From positions 1 through 36,716 of the forward strand of contig CALFRN010000332.1 in assembly GCA_937919085.1 (NCBI GenBank): 36,716 nucleotides of DNA, written 5' to 3'. The translations under genes were made by a program, and so were the position numbers. The notes under the pieces are model-generated. The model searched no databases and had not been told where the DNA came from. It worked only from the letters and a program-made list of their open reading frames with translations. The DNA comes from an uncultured Reyranella sp. (GTDB lineage Bacteria > Pseudomonadota > Alphaproteobacteria > Reyranellales > Reyranellaceae). This document shows, in pieces, positions 1 to 7,634 of the stretch; the stretch's first letter is position 1, and each line of letters opens with the position of its first letter.

Positions 1-182
1 GCATGCCCTCGGGGGCCGGTCACGACGCGCAGATGATGCAGCGGATATGCCCGACGTCGATGATCTTCGTGCCCTCGGTCGCGGGTCTCAGTCACAACGT
101 CAAGGAACATACGGACGCCGCCGACCTTGCAGCCGGCGCCCAGGTGCTGCTCAACCTGATGCTTGAGTTGGCCGAAGAATGA
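1..182 (+). CDS. M20-family amidase/carbamoylase, C-terminal fragment
   Basis: Only the last 59 complete codons lie in the window, read from base 3 to the TGA at 180-182; the 5' part is outside. The visible tail carries a SGAGHDA motif, then FVPS, then SHN..E.TD and a short C-terminal helix. That order is the family signature of Zn-dependent N-carbamoyl-L-amino acid hydrolases, allantoate amidohydrolases and beta-ureidopropionases (peptidase family M20), where the His and Glu of SHxxxE lie near the metal site. Such enzymes hydrolyse carbamoyl or ureido groups in the cytoplasm. The gene is followed 21 bases later by a dehydrogenase on the same strand, and an N-carbamoyl-D-amino acid hydrolase lies further down, which suggests a catabolic role. 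The exact substrate cannot be read from this fragment. Confidence 0.8.
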   Translation, partial: MPSGAGHDAQMMQRICPTSMIFVPSVAGLSHNVKEHTDAADLAAGAQVLLNLMLELAEE

Positions 183-203
183 ACGATAGCGGAGAGGGCT
201 GGC

Positions 204-1037
204 ATGACTGACGCCCCGGACGGGCCGCGCCGCATCGTTCTCACGGGAGCGGCGGGTGGTATTGGCACGATGATCCGCCCATTGCTGGCACCGCTCTATT
301 CCGGCCTGGTGCTGAGCGATCGGGTGCAGCCCGCGAACCTGCTGGCGGGCGAGACCTTCGTCGCCGCCGATCTCGCCAAGCCCGACGAGGTGGCGGCAGC
401 GGTGAAGGGTGCGCACAGCGTAATCCATCTCGGCGGCTTCTCCGTCGAGGGTCCGTGGGAGACGATCCTGCAGGCCAACATTATCGGCTGCTACAATCTC
501 TTCGAAGCGTCCCGGCTGGCTGGCGTGAAGCGCGTGGTCTTTGCCTCTTCCAATCATGCCGTCGGCTTCTACCCGCGCAGGCGCAAGATTCGCACCGATG
601 TCACGGTACGGCCCGACAGCCGCTATGGCGTCAGCAAGGCGTTCGGCGAGGCGCTGGGGGCGCTCTATGCCGACAAGCACGGCATGGCCGTGACCTGTCT
701 GCGGATCGGCAATGTCGGGCCGCGCCCCCTGGACGTGCGGCGGCTGTCGATCTGGATTTCACCGGAAGACATCGTGCAACTGATCCGAATTGGTCTCGAC
801 CATCCAGACATCCGTTTCGACATTCTGTACGGCGCCTCCGACAACGAGGCGAGCTGGTGGGACAACTCGCGCGCGCGCCAGCTCGGCTATCGCCCGACCG
901 GAAGGGCCGAGGACCACCGCGCCCACGCGGTGGCGGAACAGGAGAAAGTCGGGCGCGATCCAGTGGGCGATCTATTTCAGGGTGGCTCGTTCTGCTCGGT
1001 CGAATTCACCAACGACGTGAAGCGCGCAGGCCCCTGA
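204..1037 (+). CDS. NAD-dependent uronate dehydrogenase-like SDR protein
   Basis: A 277-residue extended short-chain dehydrogenase. The Rossmann glycine motif GAAGGIG is at residues 15-21 and the catalytic Tyr-Lys pair is Y141/K145 in YGVSK. It resembles uronate dehydrogenases (Agrobacterium Udh type) well beyond the fold: HLGGFSVE near residue 76, NIIGCYNLFEA near 92, FASSNH near 114 and ASWWDNS in the C-terminal third. Known members oxidise galacturonate or glucuronate to the aldarolactone with NAD+ in the cytoplasm. A GGAGAGG ribosome-binding site lies about 6 bases before the ATG. The neighbours are carbamoylases and a MarR regulator rather than the usual uronate transporters, so the real substrate may differ. 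The family call is sure; the substrate is inference. Confidence 0.8.
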   Translation: MTDAPDGPRRIVLTGAAGGIGTMIRPLLAPLYSGLVLSDRVQPANLLAGETFVAADLAKPDEVAAAVKGAHSVIHLGGFSVEGPWETILQANIIGCYNLFEASRLAGVKRVVFASSNHAVGFYPRRRKIRTDVTVRPDSRYGVSKAFGEALGALYADKHGMAVTCLRIGNVGPRPLDVRRLSIWISPEDIVQLIRIGLDHPDIRFDILYGASDNEASWWDNSRARQLGYRPTGRAEDHRAHAVAEQEKVGRDPVGDLFQGGSFCSVEFTNDVKRAGP

Positions 1038-1082
1038 GAGGCCCCGCCTGGGATAGTAGACGCGGAAATCATATACTGATAG

Positions 1083-1094
1083 TTTCCATGGAAA
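1083..1094. promoter_or_regulatory. Perfect 12-bp palindrome before marR-like gene (candidate operator)
   Basis: TTTCCATGGAAA is a perfect palindrome whose right end lies 4 bases before the ATG of the MarR-family gene. It is in the AT-richer spacer (about 1060-1098) between the dehydrogenase and the regulator. MarR dimers bind short palindromes of this kind and commonly autoregulate. Autoregulation here is inferred from position only. Confidence 0.5.
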
Positions 1095-1098
1095 TCAA

Positions 1099-1554
1099 AT
1101 GACTGCCAGAATTTCAGATCTCGACGTCCATCTCGGTTATTGGCTGAGATTCGTCTCCAACCATGTTTCACAAGCCTTCGCCCGCAAGCTGCAGGGCAGG
1201 GGGGTGACAGTTGCTGAATGGGTGACCATGCGGCGGCTGTTCGGCGAGCGCGGGGTGGCGCCCAGCCGGCTTGCTTATCGTATCGGTATGTCGCGTGGCG
1301 CGATCTCCAAACTCGCCGACCGGCTGATCGACAAGGAATTGGTCGTGCGGCGCGCCGATACGCAGGACGGCCGCGCCCAGACCCTGGCGCTGACCGCGCG
1401 CGGCCGCGTGCTGGTACCGGAACTCGCGGCCTTGGCCGACGATAACGATGCGGAATTCTTCCGGCCTCTCACGGCGCAAGAGCGTCGTGTGTTGAGGCAA
1501 CTGCTCGAGCGGCTGGTCGAGCAGAACGAACTCAAAGTTGTTCCCATCGATTGA
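1099..1554 (+). CDS. MarR-family transcriptional regulator
   Basis: A 151-residue protein with the MarR layout: N-terminal dimerisation helices, a winged helix-turn-helix (about residues 45-85, SRLAYRIGMSRGAISKL as recognition region), the wing with the D-x-R pattern (ADTQDGR, about 93-99) followed by LTARGR, and a C-terminal dimer helix. MarR proteins are usually ligand-relieved repressors of nearby genes. It follows the uronate dehydrogenase-like gene by 61 bases and its stop overlaps the TTG of the next reading frame, so it probably controls some of the surrounding catabolic genes. No strong Shine-Dalgarno sequence precedes the ATG because the palindrome occupies that place. No cysteine lies in the DNA-binding region, so redox sensing is not indicated. 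The ligand is unknown. Confidence 0.9.
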   Translation: MTARISDLDVHLGYWLRFVSNHVSQAFARKLQGRGVTVAEWVTMRRLFGERGVAPSRLAYRIGMSRGAISKLADRLIDKELVVRRADTQDGRAQTLALTARGRVLVPELAALADDNDAEFFRPLTAQERRVLRQLLERLVEQNELKVVPID

Positions 1555-1568
1555 ATGCGGAGACGGTG

Positions 1569-1967
1569 ATGAATGCGAACGTGCAGGCCGTCGTCGAGGC
1601 CTGCAGCCGTGGATCGGAGGAGGACAGCCTGAATTTCGGGCAGGTCCTCGAGAAACTCGCGGGTGTAAGCGTCGAAGGCTACTACGCGGACTTCCGGCGC
1701 TCGGCCAAAACCTACTACCTGGTGGACGGCGAGAGCATCGAGGTGAAGGCGAATGACCCCGATGTCGCGATCGCGTCCGCCTTCGATGCGGGGCGTGTCG
1801 AGGCGGCGGTCCGACAATCGCAGGCTGGTACCCACACTTACACGTCCTTTTGCGAGAAGGTCATGGCGGCGGGCTGTTCCGGCTATCTCGTCTCGCTACT
1901 CGGACGTCGTGTCGTTTATTTTGGCCGTACCGCCGAGACGCATGTCGAGCACTTCCCCAACAAATAG
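1569..1967 (+). CDS. DUF1398 family protein
   Basis: A small soluble protein of 132 residues, recognised as DUF1398 (YbcV-like) from its C-terminal half: the TYTSFCEKVMAAGCSGY block followed by a GRRVVYFGR segment and AETHVE.FP close to the end. No reaction is established for this family. Reading can open at the TTG at 1551, which overlaps the MarR stop codon, but the ATG at 1569 is preceded by GGAG at 6 bases spacing and is preferred. It has no signal peptide or membrane segment. Its place directly after the regulator and ahead of the carbamoylase suggests it belongs to the same transcription unit. Confidence 0.75.
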   Translation: MNANVQAVVEACSRGSEEDSLNFGQVLEKLAGVSVEGYYADFRRSAKTYYLVDGESIEVKANDPDVAIASAFDAGRVEAAVRQSQAGTHTYTSFCEKVMAAGCSGYLVSLLGRRVVYFGRTAETHVEHFPNK

Positions 1968-2000
1968 GGGTCTGCGCATAATCGTCACCGGAAGGTGACA

Positions 2001-2936
2001 ATGAGTAGATTTCTGACCGTCGGGGCTGCACAGATGGCCCCCATCCAGAGGAGCCATACGCGACGCGACGTCGTCGAGCGTCTGGTCGCGCATCTGCGCG
2101 AGGCCAAGCGCATGGGTTGCGATCTGGTGGTGTTTCCTGAACTTGCGCTGACGACGTTCTTCCCCCGATGGTGGATGGCCGACCAGGCCGAGATCGACAC
2201 GTTCTTCGAGCGCGAGATGCCGGGCAATGAGACGGCGCCGCTGTTCAACGAGGCCAGGCAGTTGGGGCTTGGCTTCTGCCTTGGCTACGCGGAGCTCGCC
2301 AACGAAGACGGAAAGGTCAGGCGGTTCAACACCTCGATCCTGGTCGATAGCGACGGCAACATCGTCGGCAAGTATCGCAAGATCCATCTACCGGGCCATT
2401 CGGAGCATGAGCCCGACCGGCCTTTCCAGCATCTGGAGAAGCGCTATTTCGAGGTCGGCAATCTCGGTTTCCCGGTCGTGCGTGCCTTCGGCGCCAACAT
2501 GGGAATGTGCATTTGCAACGACCGGCGCTGGCCCGAAACCTACCGCATCATGGGCCTGCAGAACGTCGAGATGGTGTTGCTGGGCTACAACACGCCGATT
2601 CACAACGCCCCTGCGCCCGATCATGATGAGCATAGCTGGTTCCACAACCAGCTCTCGATGCAGGCCGGCGCCTACCAGAATGGGACCTGGGTGGTCGGCG
2701 TCGCCAAGGGCGGCACTGAGGAGGGCATACCGTCGCTCGCCGACAGTATGATCGTGGCGCCTTCGGGCAAGGTCGTGGCACGCGCCGGCGGGGAGGGCGA
2801 CGAGCTGATCGTGCACCGTTGCGATCTCGACGCCGGCCAAAGCTACAAGCGCACGACCTTCAATTTCGCGATCCACCGCCAGCCCGACCAGTATCGCATG
2901 ATCGTCGAACGCAAGGGCGCGGCAGATCCTTCCTGA
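2001..2936 (+). CDS. N-carbamoyl-D-amino acid hydrolase (nitrilase superfamily)
   Basis: This enzyme hydrolyses N-carbamoyl-D-amino acids to the D-amino acid, CO2 and ammonia. It is 311 residues from the ATG at 2001; a GTG lies two codons earlier, but the GGAAGG ribosome-binding site at 1990-1995 overlaps that GTG and fits the ATG. The Glu-Lys-Cys triad of the nitrilase superfamily is complete and falls at exactly the classic D-carbamoylase numbers: E47 in FPELALTTFF, K127 in KYRKIHLPGH and C172 in CICNDRRWPE. Typical D-carbamoylase blocks such as RPFQHLEKRYFE and YNTP.HN.P are also present. With the M20 amidase fragment at the window start it points to use of hydantoins, ureides or carbamoyl amino acids. 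It is cytoplasmic, without a signal peptide. Confidence 0.93.
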   Translation: MSRFLTVGAAQMAPIQRSHTRRDVVERLVAHLREAKRMGCDLVVFPELALTTFFPRWWMADQAEIDTFFEREMPGNETAPLFNEARQLGLGFCLGYAELANEDGKVRRFNTSILVDSDGNIVGKYRKIHLPGHSEHEPDRPFQHLEKRYFEVGNLGFPVVRAFGANMGMCICNDRRWPETYRIMGLQNVEMVLLGYNTPIHNAPAPDHDEHSWFHNQLSMQAGAYQNGTWVVGVAKGGTEEGIPSLADSMIVAPSGKVVARAGGEGDELIVHRCDLDAGQSYKRTTFNFAIHRQPDQYRMIVERKGAADPS

Positions 2937-2941
2937 GGGCG

Positions 2942-2973
2942 TGACGCCGTCCGGCTGGCCGGCAAGAGCGTCA
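2942..2973. terminator. Two-tier inverted repeat between convergent genes
   Basis: TGACGC (2942-2947) pairs with GCGTCA (2968-2973), enclosing a second stem CCGGC/GCCGG around 2951-2962. It lies just past the carbamoylase stop and includes the stop codon of the convergent SnoaL-like gene. There is no T-run, so a bidirectional termination role is only suggested by position. Confidence 0.35.
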
Positions 2974-3423
2974 GCCGAAGTTCCCGTAGCTGCGCTCCGG
3001 CGTGCCGCGGAACAGCGACATGTGGGTGTGGGTCGCTATGAACGGGTCGCCCAGCTTCTTACGGCCGAGCACGACCGTAGTACGCCCGGGTCGATCGAAC
3101 CTGTCGCCATTGGGGTGGAAGCCATCGGACTGCCACACGCCCATGCCGACCGCCGTCAGCCGGTCAGCCGACACGATTGCCTCGATCCTGGTGAGGTCGA
3201 AGCGGAAGTCGCGGATGGTGCCCCAAACGTTTCGCCACTGTTTCTGTTCGGCGAGGTCGCGGCCGTGCATGAAGTCGGTGAAGGTGCCGAAGGCGATCAT
3301 ATCGTCGGCAAAGATCGGCCGTGCGGCCTCGTAGTCGATCGCACGACAATGTTTCGAAAGCATGTCGAACCACTGGCGCACAGCTGCAAGGTCATCTGCA
3401 TCGACCGACGAGCGAAGGTTCAT
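2971..3423 (-). CDS. SnoaL/NTF2-like fold protein
   Basis: A 150-residue protein with the cone-shaped NTF2-like (SnoaL/DUF4440) pattern: an N-terminal helix (AVRQWFDMLSKH), the typical region where an acidic FADD follows a conserved aromatic patch, a W-containing middle segment, and curved strands such as TAVGMGVWQSDG and GRTTVVLGR. Family members are small cyclases, isomerases or ligand-binding proteins, and no catalytic set can be assigned here. A GGAG ribosome-binding site sits 9 bases before the ATG. It is convergent with the carbamoylase and lies 11 bases upstream, in transcription order, of the S49 peptidase stop, so it reads out of the housekeeping block towards the catabolic one. The specific function is unknown. 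Confidence 0.75.
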   Translation of the reverse strand: MNLRSSVDADDLAAVRQWFDMLSKHCRAIDYEAARPIFADDMIAFGTFTDFMHGRDLAEQKQWRNVWGTIRDFRFDLTRIEAIVSADRLTAVGMGVWQSDGFHPNGDRFDRPGRTTVVLGRKKLGDPFIATHTHMSLFRGTPERSYGNFG

Positions 3424-3434
3424 CTCTCGGTCTC

Positions 3435-4262
3435 CTAAAGTCCAAATCTCTGCCAGTGCAAGCGCTCCTCGAGCGCGGCGAGCGTGGTCGGCCCGACGTC
3501 GTCGAGGCCGCTTCGCAGGCCGAAGCGAGACAGCAGGCGGCGGCGTGGTCCGATCACCGGCAGGCGCACCTTGGTGCCATAGCGGGCCTGCAGCGTGGTG
3601 CGCAGCTCACCGAGACCATCGACCAGGCCAAGCTCGAGACCGCGCTTGCCGGTCCAGAATTCACCGTTGAACAACGTTTCTTCGTCAGCTTTCAGGAGTC
3701 TGCCCCGGCGCTGGCGCACCCAATCCTTGAAGCCGTCATGGATTTCGGCCTGTAGGCGTTTCAGCCGTTCGACGTCCTCCGGGTTTTCGGGGCGGAACGG
3801 ATCGAGCATCGCCTTGCGTTGCCCCGAGGTGTGCACGCGGCGCTCGACACCGAGGCGGGCGAGCAGGTCCTGGAAGCCGAAGCCGGCGCTGATGACGCCG
3901 ATCGAGCCCACGATCGAGCTCGGGTCGGCAACGATCTCGTCGGCTGCACAGGCTAGCCAGTAACCGCCAGACGCCGCCACGTCCTCTACGAAGGCGATCA
4001 CGGGCAGACGCTTCTCCGAGGCATGCAGGCGGATGCGCTGGGCGATCAAAGCCGACTGCACCGGTGAGCCGCCGGGCGAGTTGATCACCAACGCCACCGC
4101 CTTGGCGCCACGCGTTTCGAAGGCACGTCGGAGCAACGGTGCCACCGCGTCGATGGAGAGGTTGCGTCCTGCGAACAGGCCACCCGACGCGATGACACCC
4201 GACAGCCGGATCACCGGTACGACAGGGCCACGGCGAATGCGATCTTTGATCCATTTCAACAT
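3435..4262 (-). CDS. S49-family (SppA/SohB-like) serine peptidase
   Basis: A 275-residue short-form S49 peptidase. The Ser-Lys dyad is visible: S98 in VAASGGYWLA and K150 in SGQRKAMLDPF; NSPGG at residues 61-65 is the family oxyanion-region motif. SppA-type enzymes degrade signal peptides and membrane-associated peptides. There is no clear transmembrane helix, only a basic N terminus (WIKDRIRRG) before the first strand, so it may be cytosolic or peripheral. The reading frame remains open upstream into the methyltransferase; the ATG at 4262 is chosen because the sequence before it has no family similarity and because it leaves a 25-base gap after the methyltransferase stop. The two genes are probably co-transcribed. 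Confidence 0.9.
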   Translation of the reverse strand: MLKWIKDRIRRGPVVPVIRLSGVIASGGLFAGRNLSIDAVAPLLRRAFETRGAKAVALVINSPGGSPVQSALIAQRIRLHASEKRLPVIAFVEDVAASGGYWLACAADEIVADPSSIVGSIGVISAGFGFQDLLARLGVERRVHTSGQRKAMLDPFRPENPEDVERLKRLQAEIHDGFKDWVRQRRGRLLKADEETLFNGEFWTGKRGLELGLVDGLGELRTTLQARYGTKVRLPVIGPRRRLLSRFGLRSGLDDVGPTTLAALEERLHWQRFGL

Positions 4263-4287
4263 GGTTGGCACTGTCGCGGCGGTGGGC

Positions 4288-5010
4288 TCAGAAGGCAAGT
4301 GGCTGGGAGTGGCGCAGGATCGCCTCGGCCTGGTCGGTGTATCCGCCCCCCGGAGCATGCAGGAACAAGGGCTGCGATTCGTGCTGCGCCCGGGCACCAG
4401 ATCGCGCTCGCACAAGAATGCGCCCCGCAGGCGGCAGGCGCTTCACGATCACGTTGCCCCAGCCGAGGCGTGCGAGGCAGTCTAAGATCTCCTCCAGGCG
4501 GTCACTACGATGAATGGCGGTCAAGGTGCCGGTCGGTCTCAGGGCACCTGTCGCCACGGCAAGCCAGCGAACGAGATTTGCGCTCGATTCGACGGTGGCC
4601 AATGCCTTGCTCCGGTTCGGCGACGGATCGGCAACCGCGGCAGCGAGATAGGGCGGATTGGTCGCGACATGATCGAAGTTTGCGATGTCTTGTGGCAGCG
4701 GATGGGCGAGGTCGTGGACGATCGTTCGCATCCGGTTGCCGGCGTCGTTGAGCACGGCGTTGCGCACGGCCAAGGCTGCCAATTCCGACTGCAGTTCGAC
4801 GCCAACTATGTTGCAACCCGGCACGCGGGCAGCAATACACAACCCCACTGCGCCGATACCCGTCCCAAGGTCGAGCACATGTTCGCCCGGCGCCGCATCG
4901 ACGGCGGCGGCCAGCAGCACTGCATCGACTGCGACTCGATAACCTCGCGAAGGCTGCAATAATCGGACACGGCCACCCAGCAAGGCATCTTCGGTCAGCG
5001 CCGTTTCCAT
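4288..5010 (-). CDS. tRNA1(Val) (adenine37-N6)-methyltransferase-like protein
   Basis: A class I SAM-dependent methyltransferase of the TrmN6/YfiC group. Numbered from the GTG at 5022, the SAM-binding DLGTGIGAVG motif is at residues 51-60, the acidic end of strand 2 is VGVELQ, and the N6-adenine methyltransferase NPPY motif is at 122-125. TrmN6 methylates A37 of tRNA1(Val); homologues in this group are often annotated only as methyltransferases. The ATG at 5010 was taken as start because the family begins near TEDALLGGR, which follows it; the GTG at 5022 is possible. It heads a leftward pair with the S49 peptidase and is divergent from the prenyl synthase, an arrangement often seen in alphaproteobacteria. 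Confidence 0.85.
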   Translation of the reverse strand: METALTEDALLGGRVRLLQPSRGYRVAVDAVLLAAAVDAAPGEHVLDLGTGIGAVGLCIAARVPGCNIVGVELQSELAALAVRNAVLNDAGNRMRTIVHDLAHPLPQDIANFDHVATNPPYLAAAVADPSPNRSKALATVESSANLVRWLAVATGALRPTGTLTAIHRSDRLEEILDCLARLGWGNVIVKRLPPAGRILVRARSGARAQHESQPLFLHAPGGGYTDQAEAILRHSQPLAF

Positions 5011-5024
5011 GCTAGGGGTCACTG

Positions 5025-5039
5025 CACGACATCGTGTCG
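5025..5039. promoter_or_regulatory. Overlapping inverted repeats in divergent promoter region
   Basis: The 66-base spacer between the methyltransferase and the prenyl synthase contains CACGA-CA-TCGTG (5025-5036), overlapping CGACA-TCG-TGTCG (5027-5039). It is a candidate operator for either or both genes. No convincing -35/-10 pair with normal spacing was found here. Confidence 0.3.
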
Positions 5040-5076
5040 CGGCATTTGGGCTTCATCGGACAATTATTCTCGCATC

Positions 5077-6096
5077 ATGGCAAAGGTCGTCACCCTCGAA
5101 GGAAAGCGCCGGACTCCCAGTCTGGAGCCGCTTCTGTCGCTCTGTGCCGATGACATGACAAGGGTCGATCGGGAAATTCTGGCGCGGATGCGCTCGCCGG
5201 TTGCCTTGATTCCCGAGCTCGCGAGCCATCTGGTGGGGGCGGGTGGCAAGCGCATGCGGCCGCTGCTGACCGTCGCGTCGGCACGGCTGTGCGGTTACAG
5301 GGCCGACGACGACCGTCACATCAAGCTCGCGACCTGTGTCGAGTTCATCCATTCGGCCACCCTTCTGCACGATGACGTGGTCGACGTCAGCATACTGCGG
5401 CGCGGCAAGCCATCGGCCAATTCGGTGTGGGGCGACAAGGCCTCCGTGCTGGTGGGCGACTTCCTGTTCACGCGCTCCTTCGAGCTGATGGTCGATGTCG
5501 GTTCGCTCGATATCCTGGGCGTGCTGTCGCGTGCTTCCACCACGATTGCCGAAGGCGAAGTCCTGCAGCTCGTCAGTCAGCGTGACATCAGCACGCCGGA
5601 GGCGACCTATCTCGAGGTGATCAAAGGCAAGACCGCCAAACTGTTCGCTGCGGCGGCCGAGGTCGGCGCCATGATCGCCGGTCGCAATGGGCCGGAGCGG
5701 GTGGCGCTTGAAAGCTTCGGAATGAACCTCGGCATCGCTTTCCAACTCGTCGACGATGCTTTGGACTACGTTGGTCGGCAGGCTGACATGGGCAAGGCCG
5801 TGGGCGACGATTTTCGCGAGGGCAAGATTACCCTGCCAGTCATCCTCGCTTTCCTTCGCGGCGGCGTCGTTGACCGGGAATTCTGGAAGCGGACCATCGA
5901 GAAGCTCGATCAACGTGACGGCGACCTCGAGCATGCCCAGGTCCTTATGGAGCGCCACAATTCGGTGGCTGACACCCTGGAGCGCGCCCGCCACTACGGT
6001 GCCATGGCGCGCGATGCGCTTGGCTTGTTTTCCGACACGCCACTCAAGGCCGCGCTGCTCGAGGCTGTCGACTTCGCCATTGCCAGGGCGCACTGA
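5077..6096 (+). CDS. Long-chain trans-polyprenyl diphosphate synthase
   Basis: A 339-residue prenyl synthase that condenses farnesyl diphosphate with isopentenyl units to make the C40-C50 side chain of ubiquinone. Both aspartate-rich motifs are present: DDVVD at residues 99-103 and DDALD at 226-230, with the GGKRMRP substrate motif at 56-62. The residue five positions before the first motif is a small alanine, which in this family permits long products. The chain is probably octa- or decaprenyl, but length cannot be fixed by eye. It starts 66 bases from the divergent methyltransferase gene and ends 14 bases before glpK, so it may share a transcript with glpK. Confidence 0.92.
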   Translation: MAKVVTLEGKRRTPSLEPLLSLCADDMTRVDREILARMRSPVALIPELASHLVGAGGKRMRPLLTVASARLCGYRADDDRHIKLATCVEFIHSATLLHDDVVDVSILRRGKPSANSVWGDKASVLVGDFLFTRSFELMVDVGSLDILGVLSRASTTIAEGEVLQLVSQRDISTPEATYLEVIKGKTAKLFAAAAEVGAMIAGRNGPERVALESFGMNLGIAFQLVDDALDYVGRQADMGKAVGDDFREGKITLPVILAFLRGGVVDREFWKRTIEKLDQRDGDLEHAQVLMERHNSVADTLERARHYGAMARDALGLFSDTPLKAALLEAVDFAIARAH

Positions 6097-6110
6097 ACCT
6101 TTCGCCGTCG

Positions 6111-7595
6111 ATGACCGCCAAGCACGTCCTCGCCATCGATCAGGGTACCACAAGCACCCGTGCCATTGTCTTCGACGCCGAGGGAAGATCGGTGGCATCG
6201 GCGCAGAAGGAACTGCCGCAGATTTTCCCGCATCCCGGATGGGTCGAGCATGATCCGGAGGAAATCTGGTCGGCCACGATCGAGGTTTGCCGTGGCGCGC
6301 TCGCCAAGGCCAAATTGGATGCCAGAGCCATTGTCGGCATCGGTATCACCAACCAGCGGGAAACCACGGTGGTATGGGATCGTGCCACGGGCAAGCCGAT
6401 CCACAACGCCATTGTCTGGCAGGATCGCCGCACTGCCGATCGCTGCGAAGAGCTGAAGAAGGCCGGTCACGAGCAGGAAATCATCGACAAGACCGGCCTG
6501 ATTCTCGACCCCTATTTCTCCGGCACCAAAATCGATTGGATCCTGAACCAGGTTGCCGGTGCGCGAGCGGCTGCCGAAAAGGGTGCGCTGGCTGCCGGCA
6601 CCATAGAATGCTTCCTGCTGTGGCGACTTACCGGCGGCAAGGTCCATGCGAGCGATGCCACCAACGCCAGCCGCAGCCTGCTGTTCGATATTCACAAGGG
6701 CATGTGGGATCCGGCGTTGTTGAAGTTGCTGCGTGTGCCGGCGGCCGTGTTGCCGAACGTTGTCGACTGCTCGGGCGAATTCGGCGTCACGACCGCCGAT
6801 CTCCTGGGGGCGCCGGTACCGGTGCTCGGCATGGCGGGCGACCAACAGGCCGCGACCGTTGGCCAGGCCTGCATCAAGCCCGGCATGGTGAAGGCGACCT
6901 ACGGGACCGGCTGCTTTGCGCTGCTGAATACCGGCAGCATCGCGATGCGCTCGCACAATCGCTTGCTTACCACCATCGCCTACCAGTTTCGGGGCAGGCG
7001 GACCTATGCCCTGGAAGGCAGCATCTTCATGGCCGGGGCAGCCGTCCAGTGGCTGCGCGACGGACTGCATCTCATCCGGACGTCGGGCGATGTCGAAGCG
7101 GTTGCCGGGCAGGCCAAGCGCGATCACGGCGTCTACATGGTGCCGGCGTTCGTCGGCCTCGGGGCGCCTTATTGGGATGCCGGGGCGCGGGGCGCCCTGC
7201 TCGGGCTCACCCGCGATTCCGGGCCCGCCGAAATCGCCGCCGCGACCCTCGATTCGGTGTGCTATCAGACCCGCGACCTTGTCGACGCGATGCGCAGCGA
7301 TGGTGCCCGGATCGACGAACTCAGGGTCGATGGCGGCATGGTGGTGAACAATTCCCTGATGCAGCGCCTCGCCGACACCTTGGGCACGCCGGTCGAACGG
7401 CCCAAAGTCACTGAAACCACGGCGCTGGGCGCAGCCTATTTGGCCGGTCTTCATGCGGGGCTGTGGCCGTCACTCGAGGCGCTGTCGGCGACTTGGGCGC
7501 TCGACCGCGCCTTCCGACCTGCCGAAGACACGGCCTCGTGCGACCGCCGCTATGCAGGCTGGCAGGACGCGGTGCGCAGAGTCCGCAGTTCCTGA
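6111..7595 (+). CDS. glpK: Glycerol kinase
   Basis: A 494-residue FGGY-family kinase that phosphorylates glycerol to sn-glycerol-3-phosphate in the cytoplasm. Diagnostic pieces are the N-terminal phosphate loop [11 protein letters not shown] (about 9-19), GITNQRET (about 76-83), the [10 protein letters not shown] block, GDQQAA near residue 244 and the C-terminal [10 protein letters not shown]. Length matches the usual 495-500. It begins only 14 bases after the prenyl synthase stop and has no clear ribosome-binding site, which suggests it is read from a shared message. No other glp genes (transporter, dehydrogenase, repressor) lie nearby, so this copy stands apart from a glp regulon. Confidence 0.95.
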   Translation: MTAKHVLAIDQGTTSTRAIVFDAEGRSVASAQKELPQIFPHPGWVEHDPEEIWSATIEVCRGALAKAKLDARAIVGIGITNQRETTVVWDRATGKPIHNAIVWQDRRTADRCEELKKAGHEQEIIDKTGLILDPYFSGTKIDWILNQVAGARAAAEKGALAAGTIECFLLWRLTGGKVHASDATNASRSLLFDIHKGMWDPALLKLLRVPAAVLPNVVDCSGEFGVTTADLLGAPVPVLGMAGDQQAATVGQACIKPGMVKATYGTGCFALLNTGSIAMRSHNRLLTTIAYQFRGRRTYALEGSIFMAGAAVQWLRDGLHLIRTSGDVEAVAGQAKRDHGVYMVPAFVGLGAPYWDAGARGALLGLTRDSGPAEIAAATLDSVCYQTRDLVDAMRSDGARIDELRVDGGMVVNNSLMQRLADTLGTPVERPKVTETTALGAAYLAGLHAGLWPSLEALSATWALDRAFRPAEDTASCDRRYAGWQDAVRRVRSS

Positions 7596-7599
7596 TTGC

Positions 7600-7634
7600 T
7601 GGCGGGCGGCGTGGCCATTAGGTTGCGCCCGCCA
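7600..7634 (+). repeat. Inverted repeat between glpK and pyrF ending on the pyrF start
   Basis: TGGCGGGCG (7600-7608) is perfectly complementary to CGCCCGCCA (7626-7634), with a 17-base loop. The right arm ends on the A of the pyrF ATG, and the only AGG-like ribosome-binding sequence is inside the loop. It could end the glpK transcript or mask the pyrF start. There is no T-run. Confidence 0.45.

Noticed and set aside
2941-3438. 165-codon plus-strand frame across the SnoaL-like gene
   Set aside because: The minus-strand frame has a GGAG site, a proper start and an NTF2-like pattern; the plus frame has none of these.
5053-6198. 381-codon frame opposite the prenyl synthase gene
   Set aside because: It is antisense to both aspartate-rich motifs and contains no family signature.
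5994-7454. 486-codon frame opposite glpK
   Set aside because: It lies fully antisense to a clearly conserved glycerol kinase and shows no recognisable domain.
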